Translations under genes and position numbers: made by a program
Shown: positions 53,531-63,577 of the stretch, in pieces
How positions within the stretch are numbered: the stretch's first letter is position 1
Layout: each line of letters opens with the position of its first letter
Assembly (NCBI GenBank): GCA_021292105.1
Contig: CM037866.1
Coordinates: 7,597,163-7,661,162, forward strand
DNA length: 64,000 nt
Direction: 5' to 3'
DNA from: Anadara kagoshimensis
Lineage: Eukaryota; Mollusca; Bivalvia; Arcoida; Arcidae
The notes under the pieces: generated by a model
What the model saw: the letters and a program-made list of their open reading frames with translations, nothing else
Databases searched by the model: none
Told to the model about the DNA's origin: nothing

Positions 53531-53905
53531 TAACAATTGACGGATGGGATTGAAATCCAATTTTTAAAATTTTAACAGCTATTTCCGGAATGTAAGTTCA
53601 GGTAGTCGATTCAGATGCAGGTGGTTGTTTTTAAAATAAAACAATACATATTTAAAAATTGAAAATTAAAGCTAAAATTAGAGAAACGGTGACAATTAAT
53701 ATGCCACACACCATTTCCCCAAAGTTTGCTCCGTGGACATTTTTGTTCTAAGCAAAAGCTTTATATGAAAGAAATGTCTAATATCTTCCAATATATTTCC
53801 AGCTGCATGAGAGTTTTAATCAAGGCTTGTTTGCTCATAATTTTTAAGCCCACTTATATCTTAAAACACCTAAATAATTAAACATCGCTTGACCTTAGAC
53901 AATGT

Positions 53906-54005
53906 CGGGGACCTCGGTGGTCGAGTGGTTCAAAGCAAACTCAGATCACAGTTCCTCTCACCGCCTAGTTTCGAATTCTACTCAAGCAAGTTCTTGCATG
54001 AAAAA
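53906..54005 (+). mobile_element. SINE-3 head fragment
   Basis: GGACCTCGGTGGTCGAGTGG and TAGTTTCGAATTCTACTC are A- and B-box regions of a Ser/Leu-tRNA-like head. The body is absent before the next SINE-1. Confidence 0.6.
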
Positions 54006-54017
54006 TTTTGTCAGTTC

Positions 54018-54381
54018 GTTGGTTGGTTGAATGTTGCTTAAAGTAGCATCAGCAATTTTCCATCTATTCGCGACTAGAACTTTTTCTAAATCTCTATCGA
54101 TTTCTCTATGAACAAGTATACATGTGAAGTGCGAGTGTATTGTATGATCTGCCTTGTACTAGCGCGAACTCAGGGCGCCTTTAAGGTGCTTCACCGAGTC
54201 GGTATGCCGTTCACATGGGTACCACTCCCCCAGTCACTTTATACTGACACCATGTGAACCAGTAAAGGCCAACAGCAAGACAAATTCACATTGCCACATG
54301 TGGTCTGAGCGGGAATCGAACTCAGAGCGGTGAGAGACCCTGGATTTGTAGACTGATGTCTTATCCGTTAGGCCACCGCGG
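54018..54381 (-). mobile_element. Full-length SINE-1
   Basis: Minus-strand tail CAACATTCAACCAACCAACG, complete head ending CCGCGGTGGCC. More diverged than the copies at 243 and 55719. Possible short duplication GTTCG on both sides. The minus-strand open frame 54234-54596 partly runs through the SINE head and is not a gene. Confidence 0.85.
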
Positions 54382-54599
54382 TTCGGTTTCTGACGATGGG
54401 TTGTATTTTCCGGTTTTCCTCGCTCACTCAACAATGACCTTAACGAAAACCACTTTTCCCCACTCCACTCTATAAACCACGTAGCAAAATCATCTGAAAA
54501 ATTACTATATCTCTCTTTGTCATTAATATTACAATATTCATTACTATCATATTTTCCTCGAGATCTGTACTCTTGGGCAATGACATACCGTGCCAATAA

Positions 54600-54930
54600 A
54601 CATGTAATTACAGTTTAAATAGATATGATGTTACTTTTTAAATGGTAACCATAAGGTTTTGTCATCGATGAAGGTCTGATTTACCGAGCCATGCAATGAG
54701 GTAGCATGTTTAGACATTAGCAAGTCATAATTCATTCCAAAATCTCAAATTACGACCTTTGTTCTAGAGAAAAACGGAATGTGAAAATAAGTAACAGAAA
54801 TCTTTCAACATAATTCTTACAAATTTTTATTTCAAATATGCAAAACTCGTCAACTAAAATCCGTTCTTTACCCTCCTGATATAAGAAATGTAAGGGTCAT
54901 GAGCTTTAATAGTTTTTCAATGCCATAACT
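54600..54930 (-). repeat. Repeat-S fragment, reversed
   Basis: Antisense words TTTAAATAGATATGATGTTA, TTTACCGAGCCATG, AGCAAGTCATAATTCATTCC, TTACGACCTTTGTTCT and AAAACTCGTCAACTAA match the middle of Repeat-S. Confidence 0.8.
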
Positions 54931-55125
54931 CCTTCCCCTACTATCGTTTATTTTTACTATAACTAGGTTTTTTTCTTATATTGGCTCTAGGTCGGTTACT
55001 TCTTTATTGAATAAGAATTTTAATTTTTATGCACCGTTTTTGTTAGCGTATTTTAATGACCGAATCATTGTTTTTAAAATGATTTTGAATCAATTTTAAT
55101 TTAACATGGGACCTTTCGATAAAAT

Positions 55126-55178
<53 letters not shown>
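55126..55178 (+). repeat. C10 (CT)n (GT)n compound microsatellite
   Basis: Poly-C followed by about 15 CT and 6 GT units. Confidence 0.9.
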
Positions 55179-55339
55179 TTAGCGATTTCTTTTTTGTCTT
55201 GTTTAGCTGTTACATGATTAAAGAGTATTTTGTTGATTCTTAGTTATGCTGCTTGCGTTTCCAGTTAAAAACTTCCTGAATTCAATTTTTATTTCAGAGT
55301 TCAAGGTTTAAGATGCTAAATTCAAATTGAAGAACAAAT

Positions 55340-55703
55340 GTTGTTTAAAATAAATTGACCAAGCTAAAACAGCAATATATTTCAACTATTCCTAACACAG
55401 AAAACGGAAAGAAGAATTAGTGAAGTATTCTGAAAATGAAAAAGTTGGGTCGGTGGTCACAGTCTTCCGTTGATAAGTATTTTACAGCAAAAGCAACAAG
55501 AATGGCTTAAAGACAATCTAATGTCGAATTTACTGTCAAAGAAATTATAAATACCAAGGAGATTGGAAAAAGTAATAAAATTTATAGATAGTTAATTCAA
55601 CACAGAGACAATTTATACACTTTTATCTTCCAAGTTAACAAGGTACAAGCTATTATAGATTTGACAAATTACTGTTTACTTGTTGATACTGGTTCCATCT
55701 TTA
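55340..55703 (-). repeat. Repeat-S right part, reversed
   Basis: Antisense words ATTTCAACTATTCCTAACAC, ACCAAGGAGATTGGAAAAAG, TCCAAGTTAACAAGGTAC and TACTTGTTGATACTGGTTCC. It resumes after the nested SINE-1 at 56059. Confidence 0.75.
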
Positions 55704-55718
55704 GAAATGAGTTGGGTT

Positions 55719-56043
55719 GGTTGGTTGGTTGAATGTTGCTTAACGTCGCATCAGCAATTTTTCAGCTATTCGCGACGAGAATTATTTAATTAATCTCTAT
55801 GGATTAATATATGAACAATTTGGTGTATGCATGTGAAGTGCGAGTGTGTTGTATGGTCTGCCTTGTACTAGTGCGCACTCAGGGCGACTTTACCGTGCTA
55901 GCTCACAGAGTCAGTACGCCGCAGACGAGCGTACCACTCCCCCAGTCCATTATACTGATACCAGGTGAATCAGTAAAGGCCAACGGCAAGGAAAATTCAC
56001 TTTCCCACATGTGGCCCGAGCGGGACTCGAACTCACAGCGGTG
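55719..56043 (-). mobile_element. Young SINE-1 with 15-bp target duplication
   Basis: AGAAATGAGTTGGGT flanks it at 55704-55718 and 56044-56058 without a mismatch. The head is 5'-truncated just past the B box. Sequence is almost the same as the copy at 243-601, so these belong to one recently active source. Confidence 0.92.
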
Positions 56044-56413
56044 AGAAATGAGTTGGGTGTTTTTGTTTAAAATACTATGTTTTAAAAAATAGCCAAAGGT
56101 CAAGGTAAGATTAGGATGAAATGTTTTCAATATTAAGAAATTGTCACGAGAAACACATTTTCTAAAGATGAAATTTTAAGCTAAAATAAGATGGCAACTA
56201 AAATACCAAAACATAATGCAATTCCCAAATAAATCGACCCGGGGATGTTATCTTAGTAATAGGAATATATGATAAAAAATGATAATTCAAAACCAGTTTA
56301 TTTTGCGAAAGTTTGTCGTTACTATTCGACGATGGTAGCCTCTCAAAGCACTAAGTTTTTCTTTAATCTGCTAAGTTAACTAGGTGCAAATGATAATGGA
56401 GTTTTGACAAATT

Positions 56414-56935
56414 TTTGCTAGATTTCGCACATGTAATCATTTTCTTCTAATTGAAAAGGGAAGATGGGCAAATGTTGAAAGGAGCTACAGAACATGTAGT
56501 CTATGTAATCTATGTAATCTAAACAGAATTGGTGATGAGTATCATTTTTTATTGGAATGTAGCTTTTTTGAAAATAATAGAAAAAAATATATAAAGAAAA
56601 AATATTATATCAGACAAAATATTCTAAAATTACAAATGTTAATAACTAGTACAAATAAAGTTGAACTGTTAAATTTATGCAAATTTCTAAAAGAGGGTTT
56701 AAAATATTATACTTAAATATCAATTTTATTTCTTTTTTCCTGTTTATAACATGTATCTATTGATATCTATCATACTGAGTAATTATTGTAAATCGTTTTA
56801 ATATATATTTTGTTGTAATATAATTTTGTTATATGTGTACCGCCATTGTATATAGATATATATTGTATAGTTTAACCTCTAATACCACCTCCGTGGTACA
56901 GAGTGTAATAAAGAATCTTGAATCTTGAATCTTGG
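56414..56935 (+). pseudogene. LINE 3' end, C-terminal zinc-knuckle-like region and tail
   Basis: An open frame with no stop from 56414 to TAA at 56714-56716 encodes FARFRTCNHFLLIEKGRW, then RTCSLCNLC, then IGDEYHFLLECSFFENNRKK. This arrangement (KFRxSxHxLxIExGR, CxxC, IGDExHFLLxC) is the C-terminal region of CR1/L2-like non-LTR retrotransposon ORF2 proteins. It is 5'-truncated. An AATAAAG signal and the tail repeat (AATCTTG)n at 56913-56934 follow. The intact frame suggests fairly recent insertion. Confidence 0.75.
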
Positions 56936-57455
56936 TACATATGTTGATCCGGGTTCCATCTTAAATCGAGGCATGTTAGTAGAGATCACAAATGTGACTA
57001 AAAAGCCATGTTTCCTACAGCCATTCTGGAATGTACGTCAAATATCGAGGTCGTCAGCTGAAATTACTTTTAAGACTAAAACGACATGCATTTCCAATTT
57101 CTGGAACAGCCAACCAATGACGTCACGCGTAAAGGCGTGAGAAAGTGATAAGGGACGTCTCATAAGCAAGGAATTATACTTCTAAAATTAATATTTAGTC
57201 TCAAGCAGAGTTTATTACAATAAAAATCACAAATGTAAATATTCTTTGATGTACAGCTACAATTTTCTATACGGTAAAACCGCAGTTTGCCTGATTTTCG
57301 AAACCAACTAATATCTTTCAAAAACTCAAGTCCCAAGACATTGACTTCGAACTCGGTGAGTTGCATAAGAATGGATCACAGTGTCTCACAATAATGGGTA
57401 GATTCAAATTCTACTTTGGACAAACACTTTGTCAATTTCTCCCCATCCAATATCT

Positions 57456-57826
57456 AGAGGTCGCGGTGGCCTAATGGATAATACGTCAGTCAACAAATCC
57501 ATGTTCTCTCACCGGTGTGAGTTCGAGTCCCGTTCAGACCACACGTGGGAAAGTGAATTTTCCTAGCCGCTGGCCTTTACTAGTCCACCTGGTATCAGTA
57601 TAATGTGACTGGGGGAGTGGCACGCCTGTGTTTGGCGTACTGACTCAATGAGCTAGCACCTTAAAATTCGCCCTGAGTGCGCGATAGTACAAGGCAGACC
57701 ATACAACACACTGGCACTTCACATGCATACACGAAATTGCTCATAGATTAATCCATAGAGATTAATAAAATAGTTTTGGTCGAAAATTACTAATGCGACG
57801 TTAAGCAACATTCAACCAACCAACCC
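57456..57826 (+). mobile_element. Full-length SINE-1, plus strand
   Basis: Head GAGGTCGCGGTGGCCTAATG, B box GAGTTCGAGTCCCG, tail ATTCAACCAACCAACC. Flanks ATCCAATATCT (57445-57455) and ATCAAATATCT (57827-57837) form an 11-bp duplication with one mismatch. Confidence 0.9.
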
Positions 57827-57929
57827 ATCAAATATCTGGCCGCCCGCAGTTAAAACCGCGGCGTAAAAAACCCATAACTCCACTGCCCTCCACTCGAATA
57901 GATACCCTTTAACAATGACATGTGATGAT

Positions 57930-58250
57930 ACAAGTATAATTACATTTTAAATACATATGATGATACTTCTCAAATGGTAAAACCAGATGGTTGTCATCTA
58001 AAAATTCTGATTTAGCGAGTCATGTAATGAGTTAACATGTTCAGACATTAACAAGTCATAATTCATTTCAAAATCTTAAATTACGACCTTTGTTCTGAAG
58101 AGAAATAGTAGCAGAGGTTCTATCATCAAAAACCTTAATTTTTGTTCGAAATATGTAAAACTCGTCAACTCAAGAATTCTTTCTTCGACCTTTCCACATA
58201 GGGAATGTTAGTGTCACGAGCTAACACCATTTATTTCTTTGTGGATTTTA
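57930..58250 (-). repeat. Repeat-S middle part, reversed
   Basis: Antisense words TTAGCGAGTCATGTAATGAG, TTAACAAGTCATAATTCATT, TTACGACCTTTGTTCTGAAG and AAAACTCGTCAACTCAAG match the copies at 47515 and 54600. Confidence 0.8.
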
Positions 58251-58254
58251 AAAT

Positions 58255-59150
58255 TAAAAACCAACATGCTAGATTTGTCAACAGCAGAGACCCTTTTCTG
58301 TTATTTATAGCTTGTAAAATTTTTTGGAATTCAGACTGAAAGACATGAACTAAAATTCATTTGCCACTTTCATTTTTTTTTTAAAAGTCTGACTTATTAA
58401 ATTTCTCATCGGCAGACATTCTCTTGTGTATTTTCACGGTTATTAGCCAGTTTTCTTTATGTCTGTTATTCTTTTTTGACGGTTGCAATTATATTTAAGG
58501 TCTTTTTATGATCGTCTTATGACAGTTTTTTTAATCTTTCCGTGACACTAAATTTGATGTATAAAATATGGGTCAAACGTATAGCTATAGAGGCCTTTAA
58601 TATGGGCCCTAAAAAAACAACATGCTAGATTTGTCAACAGCAGGCCTTTCTTCTGTTATTTATAGTTTGTAGGAATTTTTTGGAATTCAGATTGAAAGGC
58701 AGTTATGAACTAAACATCATTTACCAGTATCTCCTTCGTTTTTTCTAAAAATTCTGAAATGCTAAATTTGTCATCGGCAGACCTCTTGTTTATTTTCACG
58801 GTTAATAGCAAGTTATCCTTATGTTTGTGCAAATGTCTGTTATTCTTTACAATTTTTTGTGATCATCTTATGACAGTATTTTGAATCTTCCCATGACACT
58901 AAATTTGATGTATAAAATATGGGTCAAACGTATTGCTATAGAGGCCTTTGATATGGGCCCCAAAAAAACCAACATGCTAGATTTGTCAACAACAGGCCTT
59001 TCTTCTTTTATTTATAGCTTGTAGGATTTTTTTGGAATTCAGATTGAAAGGCAGTTATGAACTAAAAATCATTTCTTCAAAATTTTGACATGCTAAATTT
59101 GTCATCAGCAGACCTTCTCTTGTTTATTTTTAAGGTTGATAGCCAAAAGT
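58255..59150. repeat. Tandem triplication of about 355 bp
   Basis: CAACATGCTAGATTTGTCAA occurs at about 58262, 58619 and 58972. Each unit contains TTTTTGGAATTCAGA(C/T)TGAA, TAAATTT(G/C)TCATC(G/A)GCAGAC and TTAT(G/T)ACAGT. The first two also share GGGTCAAACGTATAGCTATA-like and AGGCCTTTRATATGGGCCC-like words. The first part is related in antisense to the left part of Repeat-S (GTTCATGACAGCCC). Confidence 0.85.
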
Positions 59151-59304
59151 AGGAATGCTTGTCCCCAAAAATGTGTTATTTTTTGTTGTAATGATCGTCT
59201 TTTGACAGTATTGTCAATCTTTGTGCATGTGTGACACCTATTGTAAAATGTGTGAAATGTTGGTCACCGGTATGAAAATTTTAAATGGGTTCCTTGGGTG
59301 GTAC

Positions 59305-59308
<4 letters not shown>

Positions 59309-59337
<29 letters not shown>
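59309..59337 (+). repeat. (CT)n microsatellite
   Basis: About 14 units. Confidence 0.9.
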
Positions 59338-59339
<2 letters not shown>

Positions 59340-59512
59340 ATATGTTTTTATTGTTTTTTCTAACCAGAACATTTTACTTCGGTTTGTTTTCAAAATCATA
59401 ATCTTTCTTTCGCTCTCTTATATTGGTACCTTTTTTAAAAAAAACCACATTCATTTTAAATTGTATTTATAAGCAATTAACGAATCACGTCTCGCCTGAT
59501 AAGTTGATTATT

Positions 59513-59765
59513 GGCCTCAACAGTATGGGCATGAGAATGCCCAATGAGAGAATACCAAAAACAGCATTGAATTGGACACCAACTGCAAAAAAAAAAGCCT
59601 GGTAGACCTCGTACCACCTGGAGGAGAACCATTCAAATAGAACTACAGGAGCTGGGATACACTTGGGAGCAAGCCCAACATATGGAAAAGGACAGATACA
59701 AATGGAGGCCACTTGTTGGTGCCTTATTTCCCAGTGGGGATGAAGAGGATAAGTAAGTAAGTATG
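59513..59765 (+). pseudogene. LINE ORF2 C-terminus with frameshift and AAGT tail
   Basis: The first frame gives GMRMPNERIPKTALNWTP. After a frameshift at the run of ten A (59586-59595) the next frame gives GRPRTTWRRTIQIELQELGY, then WRPLVGALFPSGDEEDK and TAA at 59754-59756. This matches the GRPxxTWRRxxExELxxxGxxWxxA C-terminal segment common to many LINE ORF2 proteins. The (AAGT)3 tail directly follows the stop, as in retrotransposon 3' ends. A Repeat-F copy begins about 25 bp later. Confidence 0.8.
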
Positions 59766-59787
59766 GGCAATACCTAAATAAAGCTAT

Positions 59788-60025
59788 CAAAAACAAACAT
59801 ACTAATCCTTGTCCAAATTGCAATCCCAAAGCAAAGTAAAAGCTTTGAAACTGACAATTTAGGTTAAACACACTTTTTTCCACCAGGGAATTGAGGTTGC
59901 AATTGGGTTCTCGGGAAGGGTACGCACCTCGTGTTTGCCCATGGCTTGCTACACTCACACGTGTATAATCAAAATTGAAATTACCATAGGAGTGAGAGTA
60001 TGGAACGTCAAATATATCCATGGTA
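59788..60025 (+). repeat. Repeat-F, near full length
   Basis: From AAAAACAAACATACTAATCC through GGTTAAACACACTTTTTTCC and GGGTACGCACCTCGTGTTTG to GGAACGTCAAATATATCC. More diverged in the core than other copies. The antisense frame 59485-60084 crosses this repeat and the LINE remnant. Confidence 0.8.
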
Positions 60026-61675
60026 ATTTTGAATACATTGACAATAAATTTAAAATGAATATATGTCATTAGTTTTTCACACAAGAAACATATATGTTGT
60101 TATTGAATTTCCGAATCAAAATTCCAAATATGAAAATTGCATTTTTTTAAGATAACATTTACCAGAAATTTTGACAAATGTTGATGATGATGACGACGGC
60201 CGCATCACTGCTATGTCTTGCACTTGCATTTAATACGATAGGGGAAAAGGAGCACTATCCCATAACCATTTCTAGTTGAAAACATTACCGATAAAAGTTG
60301 AGTCACTTCGATTTGAAGAGTTTTTCGTACTTTACATGATTCTGTATTCTGGCAAGAATACAACACATGAAAAGTATCAAATCTTATGTATGCAATTATG
60401 AATTCATGATGAAAAAAAATTATGGCGCTTTTTAGTATTACTTTTTGTCTCTGCACTTCAATTATGAAATAACAAAAAATCAATGGGCGCTATTTAGTGT
60501 TACTTTTTTCTCACTGATCATCTGTATATATGTCGAGAAAAAAGTTTTCTATGGGCGCTTTTTAGCGTCTGTTTTTCTCTCGCCGAGAGCATTTTCGGTT
60601 CTACTGAAGCTAAAACAATTCCCTTGCACCTCGTGCTCGTCTGGCACGTGCATGTCATTTAGATTTAGGGCAGGATACGTAACAAGCACATGCAATTTCG
60701 CTCAAAAATGCCATTATGACAGACACATATTAATTACAACCATGCCTTATGCTTTTACTGTAATTAATTGGATCATGATGGCCGCTGTGCATAGTTTTTT
60801 TGTTTCAGGCGAAATCTGTACATGCCAATTTCAACAAGAAATGTTTATTTCATTAACCAAAACCCTTGATCTGTATAATTGTGTTTGTCAAAAAATATAT
60901 CTGGAGTTATCGTTCTTGCTCTCTGCCCAATGTTGTCGCTGTTCGGAGGCTCAGTTCTACGAGTGCTTGCTGCATACATGAAAGTTCGGAGGATCTGACC
61001 AAGCTGGGCCTTACCAAAACTTGAAAATAGCATCTGCTACAAGTGTCACTTATTATTATATATTAAATTTATATAATCGGTTTGATAAAATAGTTTTGTT
61101 ATTTTTCTTTCACTGCAATTAGTATTAGAAAGTGCAAAGTCCACTTTATGGCCGATAAAGTAAATTAATTAGAATTAAAACAATTTTACATATAAACTTG
61201 TATGTCCTTTTGATAGGTATCTGATAACAAACTAATAATTGTACTGCGCAATTGAAAAAAAAAATCTGCGAGACAGCTCGGTATAAATGTTATTTGTTTC
61301 CGGTTCTTTTGTCTATATTCATTTATAATTACGTATAATCATTATGCTTATATCAGTGACAAGTAAAATATATTTAAACAACAGTGATGTTGAAATATCC
61401 ATGGGGTTTATACTACAATAAACGGTGAAGGGGAGACAACTCTTGCAGACTATCCACACGTGCATTGCACGACCGAAAGAAAATTTTTATAACTGATTCA
61501 TACTTTTTGTTTCAGCTTTTCCGTTTAAGTAAAATAAAGGGAAATTCTCAGGCAAGAACAATTTTATTCAAGAGAACTGTTCATGTATTCTATAATTTTT
61601 TCGATGAACAACTCCAATAAAAAAGAAGATAAAAATTAAAAATCATTACGGTATAATTTTACGGAACTGGTAGTT
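60026..61675. other. Unique region, no gene supported
   Basis: Three related GGCGCT(T/A)TTTAG-plus-T-rich words lie at 60424, 60485 and 60555. A plus-strand frame open from 60445 to 60981 has its first ATG only at 60652 (109 codons). It is cysteine-rich but matches nothing I recognise. Confidence 0.45.
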
Positions 61676-61888
61676 TTACGCTCCCGACAAGATTATTTTA
61701 CTCGCATAGAAACGATTAGTTCAGGAACGGCGGGGATATCCGGGGTACCCTGAGAAAATTACTGACATTCGGCAAGATTATTTACAAACTTTCAGGACCT
61801 GTCCAACCAAGTAGGATTCGAACATAGGCGTCGGAAGGCTGTTTCCCGTAAGCCGACGCTTTACACAGCTCAATCACCGAGGCCTCAA
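61676..61888 (-). mobile_element. SINE-3, near full length
   Basis: The minus strand reads GAGGCCTCGGTGATTGAGCT (A-box region), CTATGTTCGAATCCTACTTG (B box), then the body with CAGGGTACCCCGGATATCCC, and CCGTTCCTGAACTAATCG. The long gap between boxes fits a Ser-tRNA-type head. Confidence 0.75.
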
Positions 61889-62009
61889 TGGGATAATAAT
61901 AAGGCTATGCACGACTGTTTTGGTTCCAGTTTCAGAATCGTTTTTAAACATATTTTTTGCAAATTTTGACAATCTTTTTTAAACACGAGAACAAACATTT
62001 TGACATTAA

Positions 62010-62250
62010 TATGAAAATAGGCATTGCCTATCCCGGGAAATGTCCAAATTTATTATCGGGTTATTGTGCACACACACAAAGGGATGGCACACATTGTTTT
62101 GTCTCACCAAATACTAGTGGAACTGACTATAGTTAACTGCCGCCGAGTTCTTGCGTCATCTTTTAATCATGTTCTGTCACACAGAACTGAGTTTTGGTAT
62201 GATCTTATCAGGGACACAAAAGGCTATTCAATATTACCCAATATAGTGAA
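62010..62250 (+). repeat. Repeat-G copy 2 (empty site for MITE-4)
   Basis: Nearly identical in reverse to 18750-19005 plus the other side of the palindrome there. Near its end, CCCAATATAGTGAATATACT is the uninterrupted version of the MITE-4 target. Confidence 0.85.
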
Positions 62251-62451
62251 TATACTAATTCATATCACGACAACATTCTCACGTTGTAATGTCTTCTCAT
62301 CTTAAATCACCTTTTACCATACCATGTGAATAATTTAATCTACTGATTTGGATTGCATAAATAACTACTCCTGTTTCTTAAAACAAGATGTGTATCATAT
62401 CACAGTTCAAGATTGCCCTATTCAATTAATGAAGCAGTTATACCAATGAAA

Positions 62452-62660
62452 AACAAACATACTAATCCATGTCTAAATCACAATCCGGGAGTAAAGTAAG
62501 AAAAACTTTGAAACTGACAAGTTAGGTTAAACACGCGAACTTCCACCAGGGAAGTGAGACCGAGTTTTCTGGAAGGGTAAGCACCTTCTGTTAGCTAGCT
62601 ACACCGGCCACGTGTGTTATCAATATTAAGTGAAGAGTACATGGAACTAAAACATCCAGG
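62452..62660 (+). repeat. Repeat-F, near full length
   Basis: AAAAACAAACATACTAATCC, CACGCGAACTTCCACCAGGG, GAGTTTTCTGGAAGGGTAAG and CACGTGTGTTATCAATATTA. It continues, like the copy at 51068, into GACACAGAGACATCAAACTT-type sequence to about 62735, so those two copies share a longer 3' extension. Confidence 0.85.
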
Positions 62661-62785
62661 TCAATATTGGACACAGAGACATCAAACTTGTCAACAATAC
62701 AGTGATGATGGTCATAAAACTTTTTGCCGAAGGCCTTGATAAACCTAGGCTTGCAATATCCCTTGGTCAACAATCTATTCTGTTT

Positions 62786-62860
62786 GTGACCGCCTTGGTT
62801 GCTCAATGGTATAGCATCCTCTTGGAGAGTGGAAGGTTTTTGGTTCCAACCTGACTTGTG
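62786..62860 (+). mobile_element. tRNA-like SINE head fragment
   Basis: CGCCTTGGTTGCTCAATGGT and TTTTGGTTCCAACCTG are A- and B-box-like. The body is not clearly one of the three SINE families. Confidence 0.5.
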
Positions 62861-63444
62861 TTATACATATCAATACTTCAAAATTTGAGTTACTGCTTCC
62901 TCATTTTGCAAGCCACATTTGGCTTAAAGGATAGATTATCGACTGGTTATAGAATTATATTAATTGGGAGTGGAATGCTTGTCTGTGACTCTGTTAGGCA
63001 GCACCTTTAACCCACAACCCGATATTAATACAGTGGTATGAGGGTAAGCTCCTCTTACACCTTCAACATTCACAGGCATATAGCACCATGATGAGAATTT
63101 TCTAAAGCACAGACCATTGCAAGTGACAAATGATATGATTAAAACTTGACAGGCTTGTACCGAAATAATGTTAATTTTAGCCCAGCCCCTTTAAATTTCA
63201 CTGCATGAAGAGCCCCAGCCCCGGAGAGTTTTTTTTACCCCAGTCAAGATTATTCATTATTCACCTAAATTGAAATGAAACATTCTGGGATGATATACTA
63301 GAAAGATGGTGCTTTAAGATTTATATTGAAATGGTCGCTTATGTGGATGGTGGAGTGGAAATTGGCATTTATTCACTTATACCAACTTTTTTTTCGAGAA
63401 CCAAGTCTGAAGAAGGTAATGTTGATTTTACCCTAGTTAAAATT
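62861..63444. other. Mostly unique, one SINE-3 word
   Basis: CCCCAGTCAAGATTATTCAT near 63239 resembles a SINE-3 body start. Otherwise nothing recognised. Confidence 0.4.
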
Positions 63445-63577
63445 TTTATATTCATTCCGAGAACTAAATTATTGGAATCCCCTGCCAGCATCAGTAGTCC
63501 AGTCGCCATCCCTGGAGGTTTTCAAGGAGTCAATTCAGACCTTACCTAAGTGGATCTCAACTACAGTCAGCTGCTAA
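63445..63577 (+). pseudogene. LINE ORF2 C-terminal remnant with frameshift
   Basis: One frame gives FIFIPRTKLL; after a one-base shift the next gives YWNPLPASVVQSPSLEVFKE and ends in TAA at 63575-63577. This matches FxPRTxxLWNxLPxxVVxxPSLxxFK near the end of LINE reverse transcriptases, like the piece at 31585. Confidence 0.6.

Noticed and set aside
54234..54596. 120-codon minus-strand frame
   Set aside because: About half is the SINE-1 head and body; the remainder shows no recognisable feature.
59485..60084. 199-codon minus-strand frame
   Set aside because: Starts at TTG and is antisense to a LINE C-terminal remnant and a Repeat-F copy.
60445..60981. 178-codon plus-strand frame, cysteine-rich
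   Set aside because: It starts at TTG; the first ATG is at 60652, leaving 109 codons. No domain recognised, no splice or promoter evidence, and it overlaps a short tandem word.
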